DNA from: Demequina lutea
GTDB taxonomy: Bacteria; Actinomycetota; Actinomycetes; Actinomycetales; Demequinaceae
NCBI RefSeq assembly: GCF_013409005.1
Contig: NZ_JACBZO010000001.1
Coordinates: 868,001 to 932,000 of the forward strand
DNA length: 64,000 nt
Direction: 5' to 3'
This document shows positions 51,540 through 59,646 of this stretch, piece after piece; the stretch's first letter is position 1, and every line of letters starts with the position of its first letter. The position numbers and the translations under genes were made by a program. The notes under the pieces are model-generated. The model saw nothing but the letters and a program-made list of their open reading frames with translations. It had not been told where the DNA came from and made no database searches.

Positions 51540-52367
51540 CTAGTTTGCGACGTCGGGCACGCCATGCGGCAGTTGGTGCACGGCGAGGGCTTGTGCGGAG
51601 TCGGCCTGTAGTTGCCGCATCTCGAGTGCGTATTCTCGATCGCGGCGCACGGCCAGCACCGCCGTCAAGAACGTCTCGGGGTGGGTGCCCTCCGGCGGGA
51701 GGGGCGACACGTGCGGTGCGATCCTGGCCGACAGGCTCTCGCCCATGTGCCTCCGGGACGAGGGATGCAGGGCCAAGGCACGAGTGAGGAACTGCCTGGC
51801 CTCCAGCGCAAGCCCGTCGGGAAGCCGGCGGATGTCCACCACGCGCGCCCATCCGCTCAGGGAAAATGGCACCGTCAGGGGCAGATGCTGGGCACTCGCC
51901 GCGCGCGTTTGCAGCGCATAGGTGCCAGCGAGCATGTCCCCGACGCGCTTGCCGCGTGAATTGGAGGCGGAGGCGATCAGCGCGATGGACCCGGCGGTCA
52001 GCCACAGTTCGATCACGCCCACGAGGGCGCGCACCACGACCTGACGCACGGCGATCGGCCCACCGTCGTCTCGAACGATGCGCAGGCCGAGCGCATAGCG
52101 GCCCACGCTCTTGCCTCGGGTAAGCGTCTCGAACACCACCGGAATGCCGACGAAGACGGCAAGGGCTTCCGTGAAGTAGAGCGTGGTGACGGCAGCGAAG
52201 TCCAGGGTGTGCGGCACGACGATGGCCATCACGATGGTGGCGACGAAGTAGACGGCACCCAGGACGAGGGCGTCGAGGAGCGCCGACGCGGCCCTTGAGC
52301 CGAGGGATGCCGCCGCGGTGTCGAGGGCGACGCCCTCACCGATAATCGTTTCGTCACCAGTGGCCAC
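51540..52367 (-). CDS. RDD-family membrane protein
   Basis: A 275-aa membrane protein. RDD domain in residues 20-160: LGSRAASALLDALVLG carries the Arg/Asp pair, then LTRGKSVGRYALGLRIVRDDGGP and RGKRVGDMLAGT. A soluble Ala/Arg/Leu-rich C-terminus of about 110 residues follows. Function unknown; RDD proteins are often tied to transport or phage-like envelope functions. GTG 52367, preceded by TAGGGT. Convergent with sahH, divergent (34 bp) from the SpoIIM-like gene; RDD and SpoIIM genes commonly sit together beside MoxR/DUF58. Confidence 0.88.
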   Translation of the reverse strand: MATGDETIIGEGVALDTAAASLGSRAASALLDALVLGAVYFVATIVMAIVVPHTLDFAAVTTLYFTEALAVFVGIPVVFETLTRGKSVGRYALGLRIVRDDGGPIAVRQVVVRALVGVIELWLTAGSIALIASASNSRGKRVGDMLAGTYALQTRAASAQHLPLTVPFSLSGWARVVDIRRLPDGLALEARQFLTRALALHPSSRRHMGESLSARIAPHVSPLPPEGTHPETFLTAVLAVRRDREYALEMRQLQADSAQALAVHQLPHGVPDVAN

Positions 52368-52373
52368 CTATGC

Positions 52374-52379
52374 ACCCTA
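52374..52379 (-). promoter_or_regulatory. -10 element of RDD gene (leaderless)
   Basis: TAGGGT on the minus strand, 6 nt before GTG 52367. Confidence 0.42.
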
Positions 52380-52401
52380 GCGCCTGTGGCAAGGTAGGGG
52401 C

Positions 52402-53397
52402 ATGGATCTGGACGCGTTCTCTGCGGTGCGCGAGCCGCGGTGGCAAAGGCTCAAGAAGCTCGGCTCGACGAGGCGCCTGACCGGTGCCGAGGCCGACGAA
52501 TTCACGCGCCTGTATCAGCACACCGCTACCGATCTCGCCGTCGTGCGTTCGAGCGCGCCCGACCCCGCGACCGTGTCGAGGCTTTCCGTGTTGCTCGCGG
52601 GCTCACGGGCATCGCTCGCCGGAGCGAGGGAGCCGGTGTGGCGCGAGTTCGCGCGCTTCCTCGCGTGGCGATTCCCCGCAGCTCTGTATCGGTTGCGGTG
52701 GTGGACGGTCGCCACCATGGTCGCGTTCTTCGCGGTGGCGATCGCGGTGGGCTTCCACACGGCGGGCCACCCTGAGGTCCTCGCGCAGTTGGGCTCCGAG
52801 GCGGATCGCCAGCAGTATGCGCAGACGGCGTTCGCGTCGTACTACTCCGAGAACCCATCGTTGTCCTTCTTCGGCAAGGTGTGGACGAACAATGCGTGGG
52901 TGGCGGCGATGACCATCGCGGGATCCTTCACCGGTGTCGTGCCGCTCTATGTCCAATATCAGAATGCGGTGGGCATCGGCGACGCGGCCGCGATCATGCA
53001 CGAGTTCGGCTACCTCGGTATCTTTTTCCAACTGATCGCACCCCACGGACTCCTCGAACTGACCGCGGTGTGGGTGGCAGGGGCCGCCGCATTCAAACTG
53101 TTTTGGACCATATTGGCGCCCGGACCGCGGCCACGCCTGCGGGCGATGGCGGAGGAGGGCCGCGCGATGTTCGGTGTGGCTCTTGGTCTTGTGCTGGTCC
53201 TGCTCGTTTCCGGGGCCATTGAGGGTTTCGTGACCGGCTCCGCGTTGCCGTGGCCCGTGAAGATATCCATCGGCGTGACCGCGTTGGCGGGATTCTGGGT
53301 ATACGTCCTGGTCGTAGGACGCAGGGCATGGCGCGCGGGCTTCACCGGCGATGTGGACGAGGGCTCACGCGAGGCCATCGCTGCCACGAGCGGCTAG
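52402..53397 (+). CDS. Stage II sporulation protein M-like membrane protein
   Basis: A 331-aa membrane protein of the SpoIIM family. A cytoplasmic N-terminus of about 95 residues (WQRLKKLGSTRRLTGAEADEFTRLYQ) precedes five hydrophobic segments, with NNAWVAAMTIAGSFTGVVPL and HGLLELTAVWVAGAAAFKL as family marks. In Bacillus SpoIIM acts in septal peptidoglycan removal; here there is no sporulation context, so the role is unknown. ATG 52402 has AAGG eight bases upstream. It converges on the DUF58 gene with only a tandem repeat between them. Confidence 0.87.
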   Translation: MDLDAFSAVREPRWQRLKKLGSTRRLTGAEADEFTRLYQHTATDLAVVRSSAPDPATVSRLSVLLAGSRASLAGAREPVWREFARFLAWRFPAALYRLRWWTVATMVAFFAVAIAVGFHTAGHPEVLAQLGSEADRQQYAQTAFASYYSENPSLSFFGKVWTNNAWVAAMTIAGSFTGVVPLYVQYQNAVGIGDAAAIMHEFGYLGIFFQLIAPHGLLELTAVWVAGAAAFKLFWTILAPGPRPRLRAMAEEGRAMFGVALGLVLVLLVSGAIEGFVTGSALPWPVKISIGVTALAGFWVYVLVVGRRAWRAGFTGDVDEGSREAIAATSG

Positions 53398-53400
53398 CGG

Positions 53401-53460
53401 GGGACTGTACCTAGCAGGGGACTGTACCTAGCAGGCGACCGTACCTAAAAAGGGACTAGA
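53401..53460. repeat. 17-bp tandem repeat between SpoIIM-like and DUF58 genes
   Basis: GGGACTGTACCTAGCAG occurs twice exactly (53401-53417, 53418-53434), a third diverged copy follows (53435-53451) and a fourth is cut short (GGGACTAG, 53452-53459). The last copy enters the DUF58 stop codon. Confidence 0.9.
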
Positions 53461-54748
53461 GCCGGCCCGCGGCCTTGAGTTCGAGGTACCGGTCCGCGAG
53501 TCGCGGTGCGATCTCTTCGGGCCCGCCTGACACCACGTCGATTCCGCTCTTCCGCAGTCGCTCCGAGACGCCCTTGCGCTCAAGGTCAAAGCGAGTCGCT
53601 GCGGCCGCTCCGTAGACGTCGAGAACATCCTTCCGAAGCGACATCATGGCCAGCACGTCCGGATCATCAACGGATGCCACGACCACCTGGTGTTTCCTCG
53701 CCAGGGGCCTGAGGGCGCGCAACATGCCCGACTCGATCGCGGCCGGGTCGATGCTGGTGAGCACCGCCACAAGCGCGCGTTGGCCGAGGGCCTGATCGAC
53801 GATCGACGCCGCGGCGGTCCAGTCTGCCTCGACGAGTCGGGGCTCCAACGGCGCCAACTGGTTAGCGAGCGCGGCCATCATCGCTGGGCCCGATAGCCCT
53901 CGCACACGGGTGCGCGCGGTGCGGTCGAACGCGATCACTTCGACCCGGTCGCCGGCCTTGGAGGCCAGAGCAGCGAGCAGCAGCGTCGCCTCAATGGAGG
54001 TGTCGATGCGAGGCTGGTCTCCGACACGTGCGGCAGCGTGGCGGGAGGTGTCGACCAGGATGAGGACGCGCCGATCCCGTTCCGGACGCCACGTTCTGAC
54101 GACAACGTCGGACCGTCTGGCGCTTGCCCTCCAGTCGATCGATCGAACGTCGTCGCCAATCACGTATTCGCGCAACGAGTCGAATTCGGAACCGGCACCC
54201 CGTACCCGCACCGCACTGCGCCCGTCGAGTTCGCGTAGCCGTGCGAGCCGCGATGGCAGGTGGCGTCGCGAGGCAAACTCGGGAAGGACTCGCAGGGTGG
54301 CTGGAACGGGAATCGACAGCTGGCGACCGGCGAGGTGCAGGGGTCCGTTGACGCGCACCACGACGGGGCCCGCGTGGATGTCGCCCCTGCGCGATGGTGC
54401 GAGCCTGGTCCGCATGCGGCGCATCTCCCCTGGCGGCAGGTCGAGTTCGTGGCGCTCCCCGGTCGACTCGGCCGATGGTTGCCACGCGTCCCGCACCAGG
54501 CCGCGCACATGCCTTCGCGTGGGGTTGACGACAAAGATGGTGCTGGTGGTCTCCTCGAGACGCCGGACGGAGCCCTCAAGGGTGCGTCGGGCGGCGAGCT
54601 TCCGCGGTGACGGCGTCAGCGCGACGTCGACAGTTGCGGCAACGAGCACGAGCACGAGCCAAGCCCAGACCGTTTCGGGGCGCGCCGTGACGATGGCGAG
54701 CGGCACGGCACACGCCAGCAGAGCGACCGATGGCCAGGAGATGAACAT
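53456..54748 (-). CDS. DUF58 protein (vWA-like)
   Basis: A 430-aa protein: two N-terminal membrane segments (residues 3-45), a beta-rich central part, the DUF58 signature SEFDSLREYVIGDDVRSIDWRASAR (REYVIGDDVRSIDWRASAR) near residue 195, then a vWA-like fold. The metal-site loop reads ILVDTSRHAA, not DxSxS, so the MIDAS is probably incomplete. DUF58 proteins are partners of MoxR ATPases. ATG 54748 lies 4 bp after the MoxR stop, so it is the end of a tightly packed run of genes. Confidence 0.9.
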   Translation of the reverse strand: MFISWPSVALLACAVPLAIVTARPETVWAWLVLVLVAATVDVALTPSPRKLAARRTLEGSVRRLEETTSTIFVVNPTRRHVRGLVRDAWQPSAESTGERHELDLPPGEMRRMRTRLAPSRRGDIHAGPVVVRVNGPLHLAGRQLSIPVPATLRVLPEFASRRHLPSRLARLRELDGRSAVRVRGAGSEFDSLREYVIGDDVRSIDWRASARRSDVVVRTWRPERDRRVLILVDTSRHAAARVGDQPRIDTSIEATLLLAALASKAGDRVEVIAFDRTARTRVRGLSGPAMMAALANQLAPLEPRLVEADWTAAASIVDQALGQRALVAVLTSIDPAAIESGMLRALRPLARKHQVVVASVDDPDVLAMMSLRKDVLDVYGAAAATRFDLERKGVSERLRKSGIDVVSGGPEEIAPRLADRYLELKAAGRL

Positions 54749-54752
54749 CGGC

Positions 54753-55901
54753 TCAGCGCGGTACGGGAACGGACGCGAGCACGCTGTCCAAAACGCTTGT
54801 GGCCGTGACACCTTCGAGCTCGGCCTCCGCACGTAGCTGAATTCTGTGGCGAAGGGTCGACCCGGCGAGGGTCTTCACATCGTCGGGAGTGACGAACGTG
54901 CGGCCCGATAGCCAGGCCCATGCGCGCGAGGTGGCCACCAGGGCGGTTGCCCCACGCGGCGAGACCCCGAGTGATGTCGAGGGCGCGGAGCGGGTCGCCC
55001 TGCACACGTCGGCGATGTACCCGAGCACGGCGTCGTCTACCCGCACGCGTGCCACCTCGGCGCGTGCGGCGGCGAGCTGCTCAGCGGTGGCGACGGGGTG
55101 GACCCCGGCCGCCGCGAGGTCGCGCGGGTTGAAGCCGTTGGCGTGGCGACGCAGTACCTCGATCTCGATGTCGCGTGGCGGCAACGGCAGGTCGATCTTG
55201 AGCAGGAAGCGGTCGAGTTGAGCCTCGGGCAAGGGGTACGTGCCCTCGTATTCGACGGGGTTCTGGGTGGCGATCACGAGGAACGGATCCGGAAGCAGTC
55301 GCGGCACGCCGTCGATGGTCGCCTGACGCTCTTCCATGGCTTCCAGCAGCGCGGACTGCGACTTGGGTGGCGTGCGGTTGATCTCGTCGCCGAGGAGCAG
55401 GTTGGTGAAGATGGGGCCCTCGCGGAAGTGGAACTCTGCGGTGCGGGCGTCGTAGACGAGCGAGCCGGTGATGTCTCCCGGCATGAGGTCGGGCGTGAAC
55501 TGGATGCGCTTGGTGTCGAGGGCCAAGGACTGGGCCAGCGCGCGCACGAGAAGCGTCTTCGCTACGCCGGGGACGCCTTCGAGCAACACGTGGCCGCGGC
55601 ACAACAGCGCGATGACGAGGCCGGTGACCGCGGCGTCCTGGCCCACGACGGCCTTGCCCACCTCGGAGCGAATGTTGGCGAGGGTGGTCACTAGATCGGA
55701 GTACCGCGGCGCCTCGGGCCCGCGCGGCCCCTGGCTCGGCCCCTGGCTCGGCAACTGGCTCGACTCCGGGCTCGGCTCAGGGCTCGATACAGGGCTCGGC
55801 GAGGTCGGCAGTGCATAGTCGGAATGGTCGGTTCCGACCGCAGGCTGGAATGCCGGGCCTGCCGCGCCTTCGTGTTGCGGGGTCTCGGGTGTCTCGGTCA
55901 C
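54753..55901 (-). CDS. MoxR-type AAA+ ATPase
   Basis: A 382-aa AAA+ chaperone-like ATPase. A Pro/Ser-rich N-terminus with repeated SPEPSPESS/PSQGPSQGP elements (residues 30-65) precedes the core: Walker A GVPGVAKT, Walker B LLLGDEINRTPPKSQ, sensor IATQNPVEYEGTYPLPEAQLDRF (ATQNPVEYEGTYPLPEAQ), and the lid domain after residue 270. MoxR proteins remodel vWA-bearing partners, here presumably the DUF58 protein. GTG 55901 overlaps the DUF4350 stop by 4 bp. Confidence 0.95.
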   Translation of the reverse strand: MTETPETPQHEGAAGPAFQPAVGTDHSDYALPTSPSPVSSPEPSPESSQLPSQGPSQGPRGPEAPRYSDLVTTLANIRSEVGKAVVGQDAAVTGLVIALLCRGHVLLEGVPGVAKTLLVRALAQSLALDTKRIQFTPDLMPGDITGSLVYDARTAEFHFREGPIFTNLLLGDEINRTPPKSQSALLEAMEERQATIDGVPRLLPDPFLVIATQNPVEYEGTYPLPEAQLDRFLLKIDLPLPPRDIEIEVLRRHANGFNPRDLAAAGVHPVATAEQLAAARAEVARVRVDDAVLGYIADVCRATRSAPSTSLGVSPRGATALVATSRAWAWLSGRTFVTPDDVKTLAGSTLRHRIQLRAEAELEGVTATSVLDSVLASVPVPR

Positions 55902-57100
55902 GTGGGATCAACCTCACTTTCAAGGGCGTCTAGGCGCCGTACCAAATCAAGCATGGAGGCCTCGTCGCGTGGCGGCGGGCCGAAGATCAGGAAATCTACC
56001 GTTGCGGCATCGGTCGCCGATGATGCGGCCACGGCGGACGTGATGGTGGCACGGTCCGCGTGTGGGCCGAGGCCCAGGCGTTGTGCGAGCCGTCTGGCCG
56101 AGCCGGCGCGCAACGCGGCGGCGGCGTGCCCAGAAGCGCGCCCTCGCCGGTACAGGCGTGCACGCCCCGTGGTGGCCTCCGAGGCGGGCACCACGACGGG
56201 AAGAGGCTCGGTGACGAGCGGGCCCAGGCGTCGGCCCCTCCACAGACCCGCCATGAAGAAGGTGAGGGCCGCCGCGAGTGCTGCCGCGTTGACCCAAGCG
56301 GGCGCCCTGAGAACGACGCCGCTCTGGCCGTTAATGCCCAGAGTCGACGTGTCGTAGGGGGTACCCATGTACCAGTCCAGGTGTTGCGTGCTACCGAGCA
56401 GGTTGAGCGCGAGCGACGCGTTGCCCTCGTCGGCAAGATACTGGTTGGTCAGAAACTTGGGTGCGCCGATCACTGTCATCGGGCTCGCACCGTCGCGAGT
56501 GACCTGCAGCATCATGGAATCCCCGGTGGAAGGGGTCGCGTAGCAGGTGGTCACGGACGGCGTCTTCCACATCGTCGCGTAGCGCCCGCCGGGAGCGTTC
56601 AGGTCGCCGGCTCGCTGTACCGCCGGCACCGAGCAGTCTGCGGAGACGATCGCGGAAGACGCGTCTGCGGCGGGTACGGTACTTGGCACGATGGTGGGCA
56701 CGTCGTAGTCGCTGGGTGCCAGCCAGATCACCGGGCCGGGCCAGGCAAGGATCGACGTGATCTGATCCGTGTCCAGGATCGAGTAGCCAGCGATGACGAG
56801 CGTGCCATCCGCGCCCAGCGCCTTGGAAGCTCCCGACAGGGTCGAGGACTCTGTCACTTCGACGCCTTGCTGGCGCAGAATCTCGGCGAGAGCCCGCGCG
56901 CCCGCCGGTTGGGCATTGTTGGTGCTCAGCGGCGCGGTCGACGTCGGCGCCTTGGTGAAGACCAGGAACGCGAGAACCAGCAACGCCACCACCACCAACG
57001 TGATGATCCACCCGAAGCGCCGCCAACCGCTGCGGGCCGCGGCTCCCGCTGTCGACCCATCTCCCAGCACAAACCCTGGAGGCAAGGTATGGAGCGTCAT
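55898..57100 (-). CDS. DUF4350 membrane protein
   Basis: A 400-aa protein with a membrane segment near residues 30-50, a large extracytoplasmic domain (TNNAQPAGARALAEILRQQGVEVTE, VIAGYSILDTDQITSILAWPG), a second membrane segment near 265-285 and a cytoplasmic tail of about 110 residues. The DUF4350 part resembles the glutamine-amidotransferase-like fold used for sugar or peptide binding. Overlaps its neighbours by 4 bp on both sides, so it is coupled to DUF4129 and MoxR genes. Confidence 0.87.
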   Translation of the reverse strand: MTLHTLPPGFVLGDGSTAGAAARSGWRRFGWIITLVVVALLVLAFLVFTKAPTSTAPLSTNNAQPAGARALAEILRQQGVEVTESSTLSGASKALGADGTLVIAGYSILDTDQITSILAWPGPVIWLAPSDYDVPTIVPSTVPAADASSAIVSADCSVPAVQRAGDLNAPGGRYATMWKTPSVTTCYATPSTGDSMMLQVTRDGASPMTVIGAPKFLTNQYLADEGNASLALNLLGSTQHLDWYMGTPYDTSTLGINGQSGVVLRAPAWVNAAALAAALTFFMAGLWRGRRLGPLVTEPLPVVVPASEATTGRARLYRRGRASGHAAAALRAGSARRLAQRLGLGPHADRATITSAVAASSATDAATVDFLIFGPPPRDEASMLDLVRRLDALESEVDPT

Positions 57101-57726
57101 GATGCCACCAGGTGGACCGCGCGAGTTCCCCGCACCACGGCCTCGAGGTCCTTCATGCGTGAGGAGTCCTCCGCCGTTCCGACGCGGTGGCCGTAGCGGA
57201 GCGCATCGAACGTCTGGGCGGCTGCGCGGAGCTGGGCGAAATGTAGGTTGATCGAGGCGGCGATGTCTATGGCGGCCTCGCGAGCGGTGCGGCCCGCGCG
57301 ATCGTCAATGACGACGCGCTCTTCGCAACCTCGCACGAGCGCGCGAAAGTATTCGAGTGTCGCCGCGGTGTGGTCGCCAGCTCGGGAGGCCGCTTGTGCG
57401 GCGTCACGGATTTGCTGGGCCGTACGGGCATCGTCGGCCAAGAGCACCGCGGTGCCTCGCCGCCGCCGCTGCTGAGCCGCGGGAATCGCAATTCGGGTGG
57501 CGATCACGATGAGCGCGATCAGCACGATCGCGCCGAGGAGGTAACCCACGGGCGGTATCGAACCTCCCGAGCCCGCGTTGAGCAGCTTATTCATCAGGTC
57601 CGAGAACCAGCTCCCGAGCCGGTCTGCGAGAGACTCGCCGTGTTGGTAGATCGACTTGGAAAGCTCATCCTGGGCCCATTGTCGAGCGGTGTCCGGATCG
57701 GGCGTCACCGGAATCGAGAAGCGCAT
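57097..57726 (-). CDS. DUF4129 membrane protein
   Basis: A 209-aa single-pass protein: external N-terminal segment of about 60 residues, one membrane helix (YLLGAIVLIALIVIATRIAI), then the cytoplasmic DUF4129 domain (GDHTAATLEYFRALVRGCEERVVID, RTAREAAIDIA, FDALRYGHRVG). The family occurs beside transglutaminase-like, DUF58 and MoxR genes. Its start lies directly at the stop of the GDPD-type gene, and it ends in a 4-bp overlap with DUF4350. Confidence 0.87.
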   Translation of the reverse strand: MRFSIPVTPDPDTARQWAQDELSKSIYQHGESLADRLGSWFSDLMNKLLNAGSGGSIPPVGYLLGAIVLIALIVIATRIAIPAAQQRRRRGTAVLLADDARTAQQIRDAAQAASRAGDHTAATLEYFRALVRGCEERVVIDDRAGRTAREAAIDIAASINLHFAQLRAAAQTFDALRYGHRVGTAEDSSRMKDLEAVVRGTRAVHLVAS

Positions 57727-58851
57727 CTACGCGCCCTGGCGAACTGAGGCTTGGGCGAGCACGAGGTCAAATCCTTCACGTCGCATCCGCTGATCGGTGT
57801 AGACCACGGCCGTCACCGACGCGACAAACACGGTGGACGCCAACATGCCCACGTACGACGCGACGGCCAGGACCACGAGCATGAGGCCGGCGGGAGGCGA
57901 GTCGGAGTTGAGGAACATGAACGGCATGATCATGTACACGGGAGCGGAAGCGAAGCTCTGAATGAAGCTCGTGATGATGGTCGCCACCAACAGCACCGAG
58001 AGGATCATCCAGAATCGGCCCGTGGTGAGGCGCCACGAGCGACGCATCGATGCGACCGGACCAAGGCGTTCCAACACCGACGCGGGCAGGGTGATCGACA
58101 ACTTGATTCCGAGCCATACGAACAGGACGATCAAGCCCAAAACGCCGAGGAGGCCGACGACGATCGCCAGCCACGTTGCGACAAGCGCGGACACGATGAC
58201 GAGGCCGGCGACGACGGCATAGCCGAGCAGGATCGCGAGCAACATCAGCAGTGTGATGGCGAGCACGGTTGGCATGCGCCGCATGGACCGCTTCCAGGCG
58301 TCGCGAGGGGTGATCACGTCGCCGATGACCGAGCGGCCCACCGACACCGAACTGATGACGGTGACCATGGTCAACAGGAGCGTCGCGACAAGGTAGCCCG
58401 CCACCATGCTGATGATCGAACCGGGGGAGAACGTCTGGCTGTTCGCGGAGGTGTCAAAGGAGAAGGCACTGCTGAAGTACTGGTAGCCGAGCCCGAACAT
58501 GGCCACCGTGGCCGCCAACGTGACCGCGCCGTTGAGACCGATCATTACCTTGGGGTTGTGGCGAAGAGCCTTGATGCCGCCATCGAGAATCTGGCCAAAG
58601 CCGAGCGGCCGCAGCACGATGATTCCCGGCTTGTAACGCGAGTAAGCGTCGGCCGCGTTGGGGCCGGCCGGCGGGTAGGGGTACTGCTGGCCAGTCGCGG
58701 CGCCGGCAACGGGATCGTTCGCCTGCCATCCGCCATCGGGCGTTGGAGGCATGGGGGCACCGCTGCCCGCCGTCTCGGGAGAGGCCCAACCTTGTGGCCC
58801 GCCTTCGGGAGAGGCCCACGCCTCGTTGCCCGACGCGCTGTTGTCGGCCAT
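57727..58851 (-). CDS. Membrane protein with GDPD-type membrane domain
   Basis: A 374-aa membrane protein. The first 80 residues are Gly/Pro/Ala-rich and repeat (EAWASPEGGPQGWASPETAG); then YKPGIIVLRPLGFGQILDGGIKALRHNPKVM (LRPLGFGQILDGGIKALRHN) begins a six-segment region seen in the membrane part of glycerophosphodiester phosphodiesterases, with no catalytic domain attached. ATG 58851 has GAGGAGG upstream. It heads the run 58851 to 53456 and is divergent from mtrA (111 bp). Confidence 0.82.
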   Translation of the reverse strand: MADNSASGNEAWASPEGGPQGWASPETAGSGAPMPPTPDGGWQANDPVAGAATGQQYPYPPAGPNAADAYSRYKPGIIVLRPLGFGQILDGGIKALRHNPKVMIGLNGAVTLAATVAMFGLGYQYFSSAFSFDTSANSQTFSPGSIISMVAGYLVATLLLTMVTVISSVSVGRSVIGDVITPRDAWKRSMRRMPTVLAITLLMLLAILLGYAVVAGLVIVSALVATWLAIVVGLLGVLGLIVLFVWLGIKLSITLPASVLERLGPVASMRRSWRLTTGRFWMILSVLLVATIITSFIQSFASAPVYMIMPFMFLNSDSPPAGLMLVVLAVASYVGMLASTVFVASVTAVVYTDQRMRREGFDLVLAQASVRQGA

Positions 58852-58950
58852 GTCCCCTCCTCGCTGATGTCTTGCCCATCTTGCCACGCGCGCGCACGCC
58901 GACGGGAGCCATTCTTGCCATGTTTGCGACGACGCATGCGGAGTGCGTGG

Positions 58951-58956
58951 CATCAT
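58951..58956 (+). promoter_or_regulatory. -10 element of mtrA (leaderless)
   Basis: CATCAT ends 6 nt before ATG 58963. Confidence 0.35.
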
Positions 58957-58962
58957 GGCGCT

Positions 58963-59646
58963 ATGGTCGCGAAAATCTTGGTGGTCGACGACGATCCCGC
59001 CGTTGCCGAAATGATCGGCATCGTCCTGCGCGCCGACGGATTCGATCCGGTGTTCTGTGACCATGGCGACCACGCCGTCGCGATCTTCAGGGCGGAACAG
59101 CCGGACGTCATTTTGCTTGACCTGATGCTGCCTGGTAAGTCGGGCATCGACATCTGCCGGGAGATCCGCGCAGAGTCCGGAGTGCCCATCATCATGCTCA
59201 CCGCAAAGTCGGACACGGTCGACGTGGTTCTGGGCCTGGAATCGGGCGCGGATGACTACATTCCCAAGCCATTCAAGCCGCGCGAACTCATTGCGAGGGT
59301 CCGCGCCAGGCTGCGCCGCAATGACAACGGTGCTCCCGGTGTGGTGCGCATCGGCGAACTTGAGATCGATGTCACGGGCCACAGGGTGGCGCGCGACGGC
59401 GAGGTCATCCAACTGACCCCGCTGGAGTTTGACGTGCTGGTGACCCTCGCGAGGCACCCGGGCCAGGTCTTCACGCGCGAGGTGCTGCTCGAGGACGTGT
59501 GGGGATACCGCCACGCCGCCGACACCAGGCTGGTCAATGTCCACATCCAACGCCTGCGCGCCAAGATCGAGCGTGACCCCGAGAACCCCGAGATCGTGCT
59601 CACCGTGCGAGGGGTGGGATACAAAGCAGGCGGCTACACGCCGTGA
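58963..59646 (+). CDS. mtrA: Response regulator MtrA
   Basis: OmpR-family regulator of cell division, wall and DNA-replication genes in actinobacteria, 227 aa. Receiver: VVDDDPAVAEMIG, phospho-acceptor Asp53 in VILLDLMLPGKSG, and IPKPFKPRELIARV. The winged-helix end reads TRLVNVHIQRLRAKIE and VLTVRGVGYKAG. The sequence and gene order (mtrA-mtrB-lpqB) identify it. The mtrB start overlaps its stop as GTGA. Confidence 0.96.
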   Translation: MVAKILVVDDDPAVAEMIGIVLRADGFDPVFCDHGDHAVAIFRAEQPDVILLDLMLPGKSGIDICREIRAESGVPIIMLTAKSDTVDVVLGLESGADDYIPKPFKPRELIARVRARLRRNDNGAPGVVRIGELEIDVTGHRVARDGEVIQLTPLEFDVLVTLARHPGQVFTREVLLEDVWGYRHAADTRLVNVHIQRLRAKIERDPENPEIVLTVRGVGYKAGGYTP

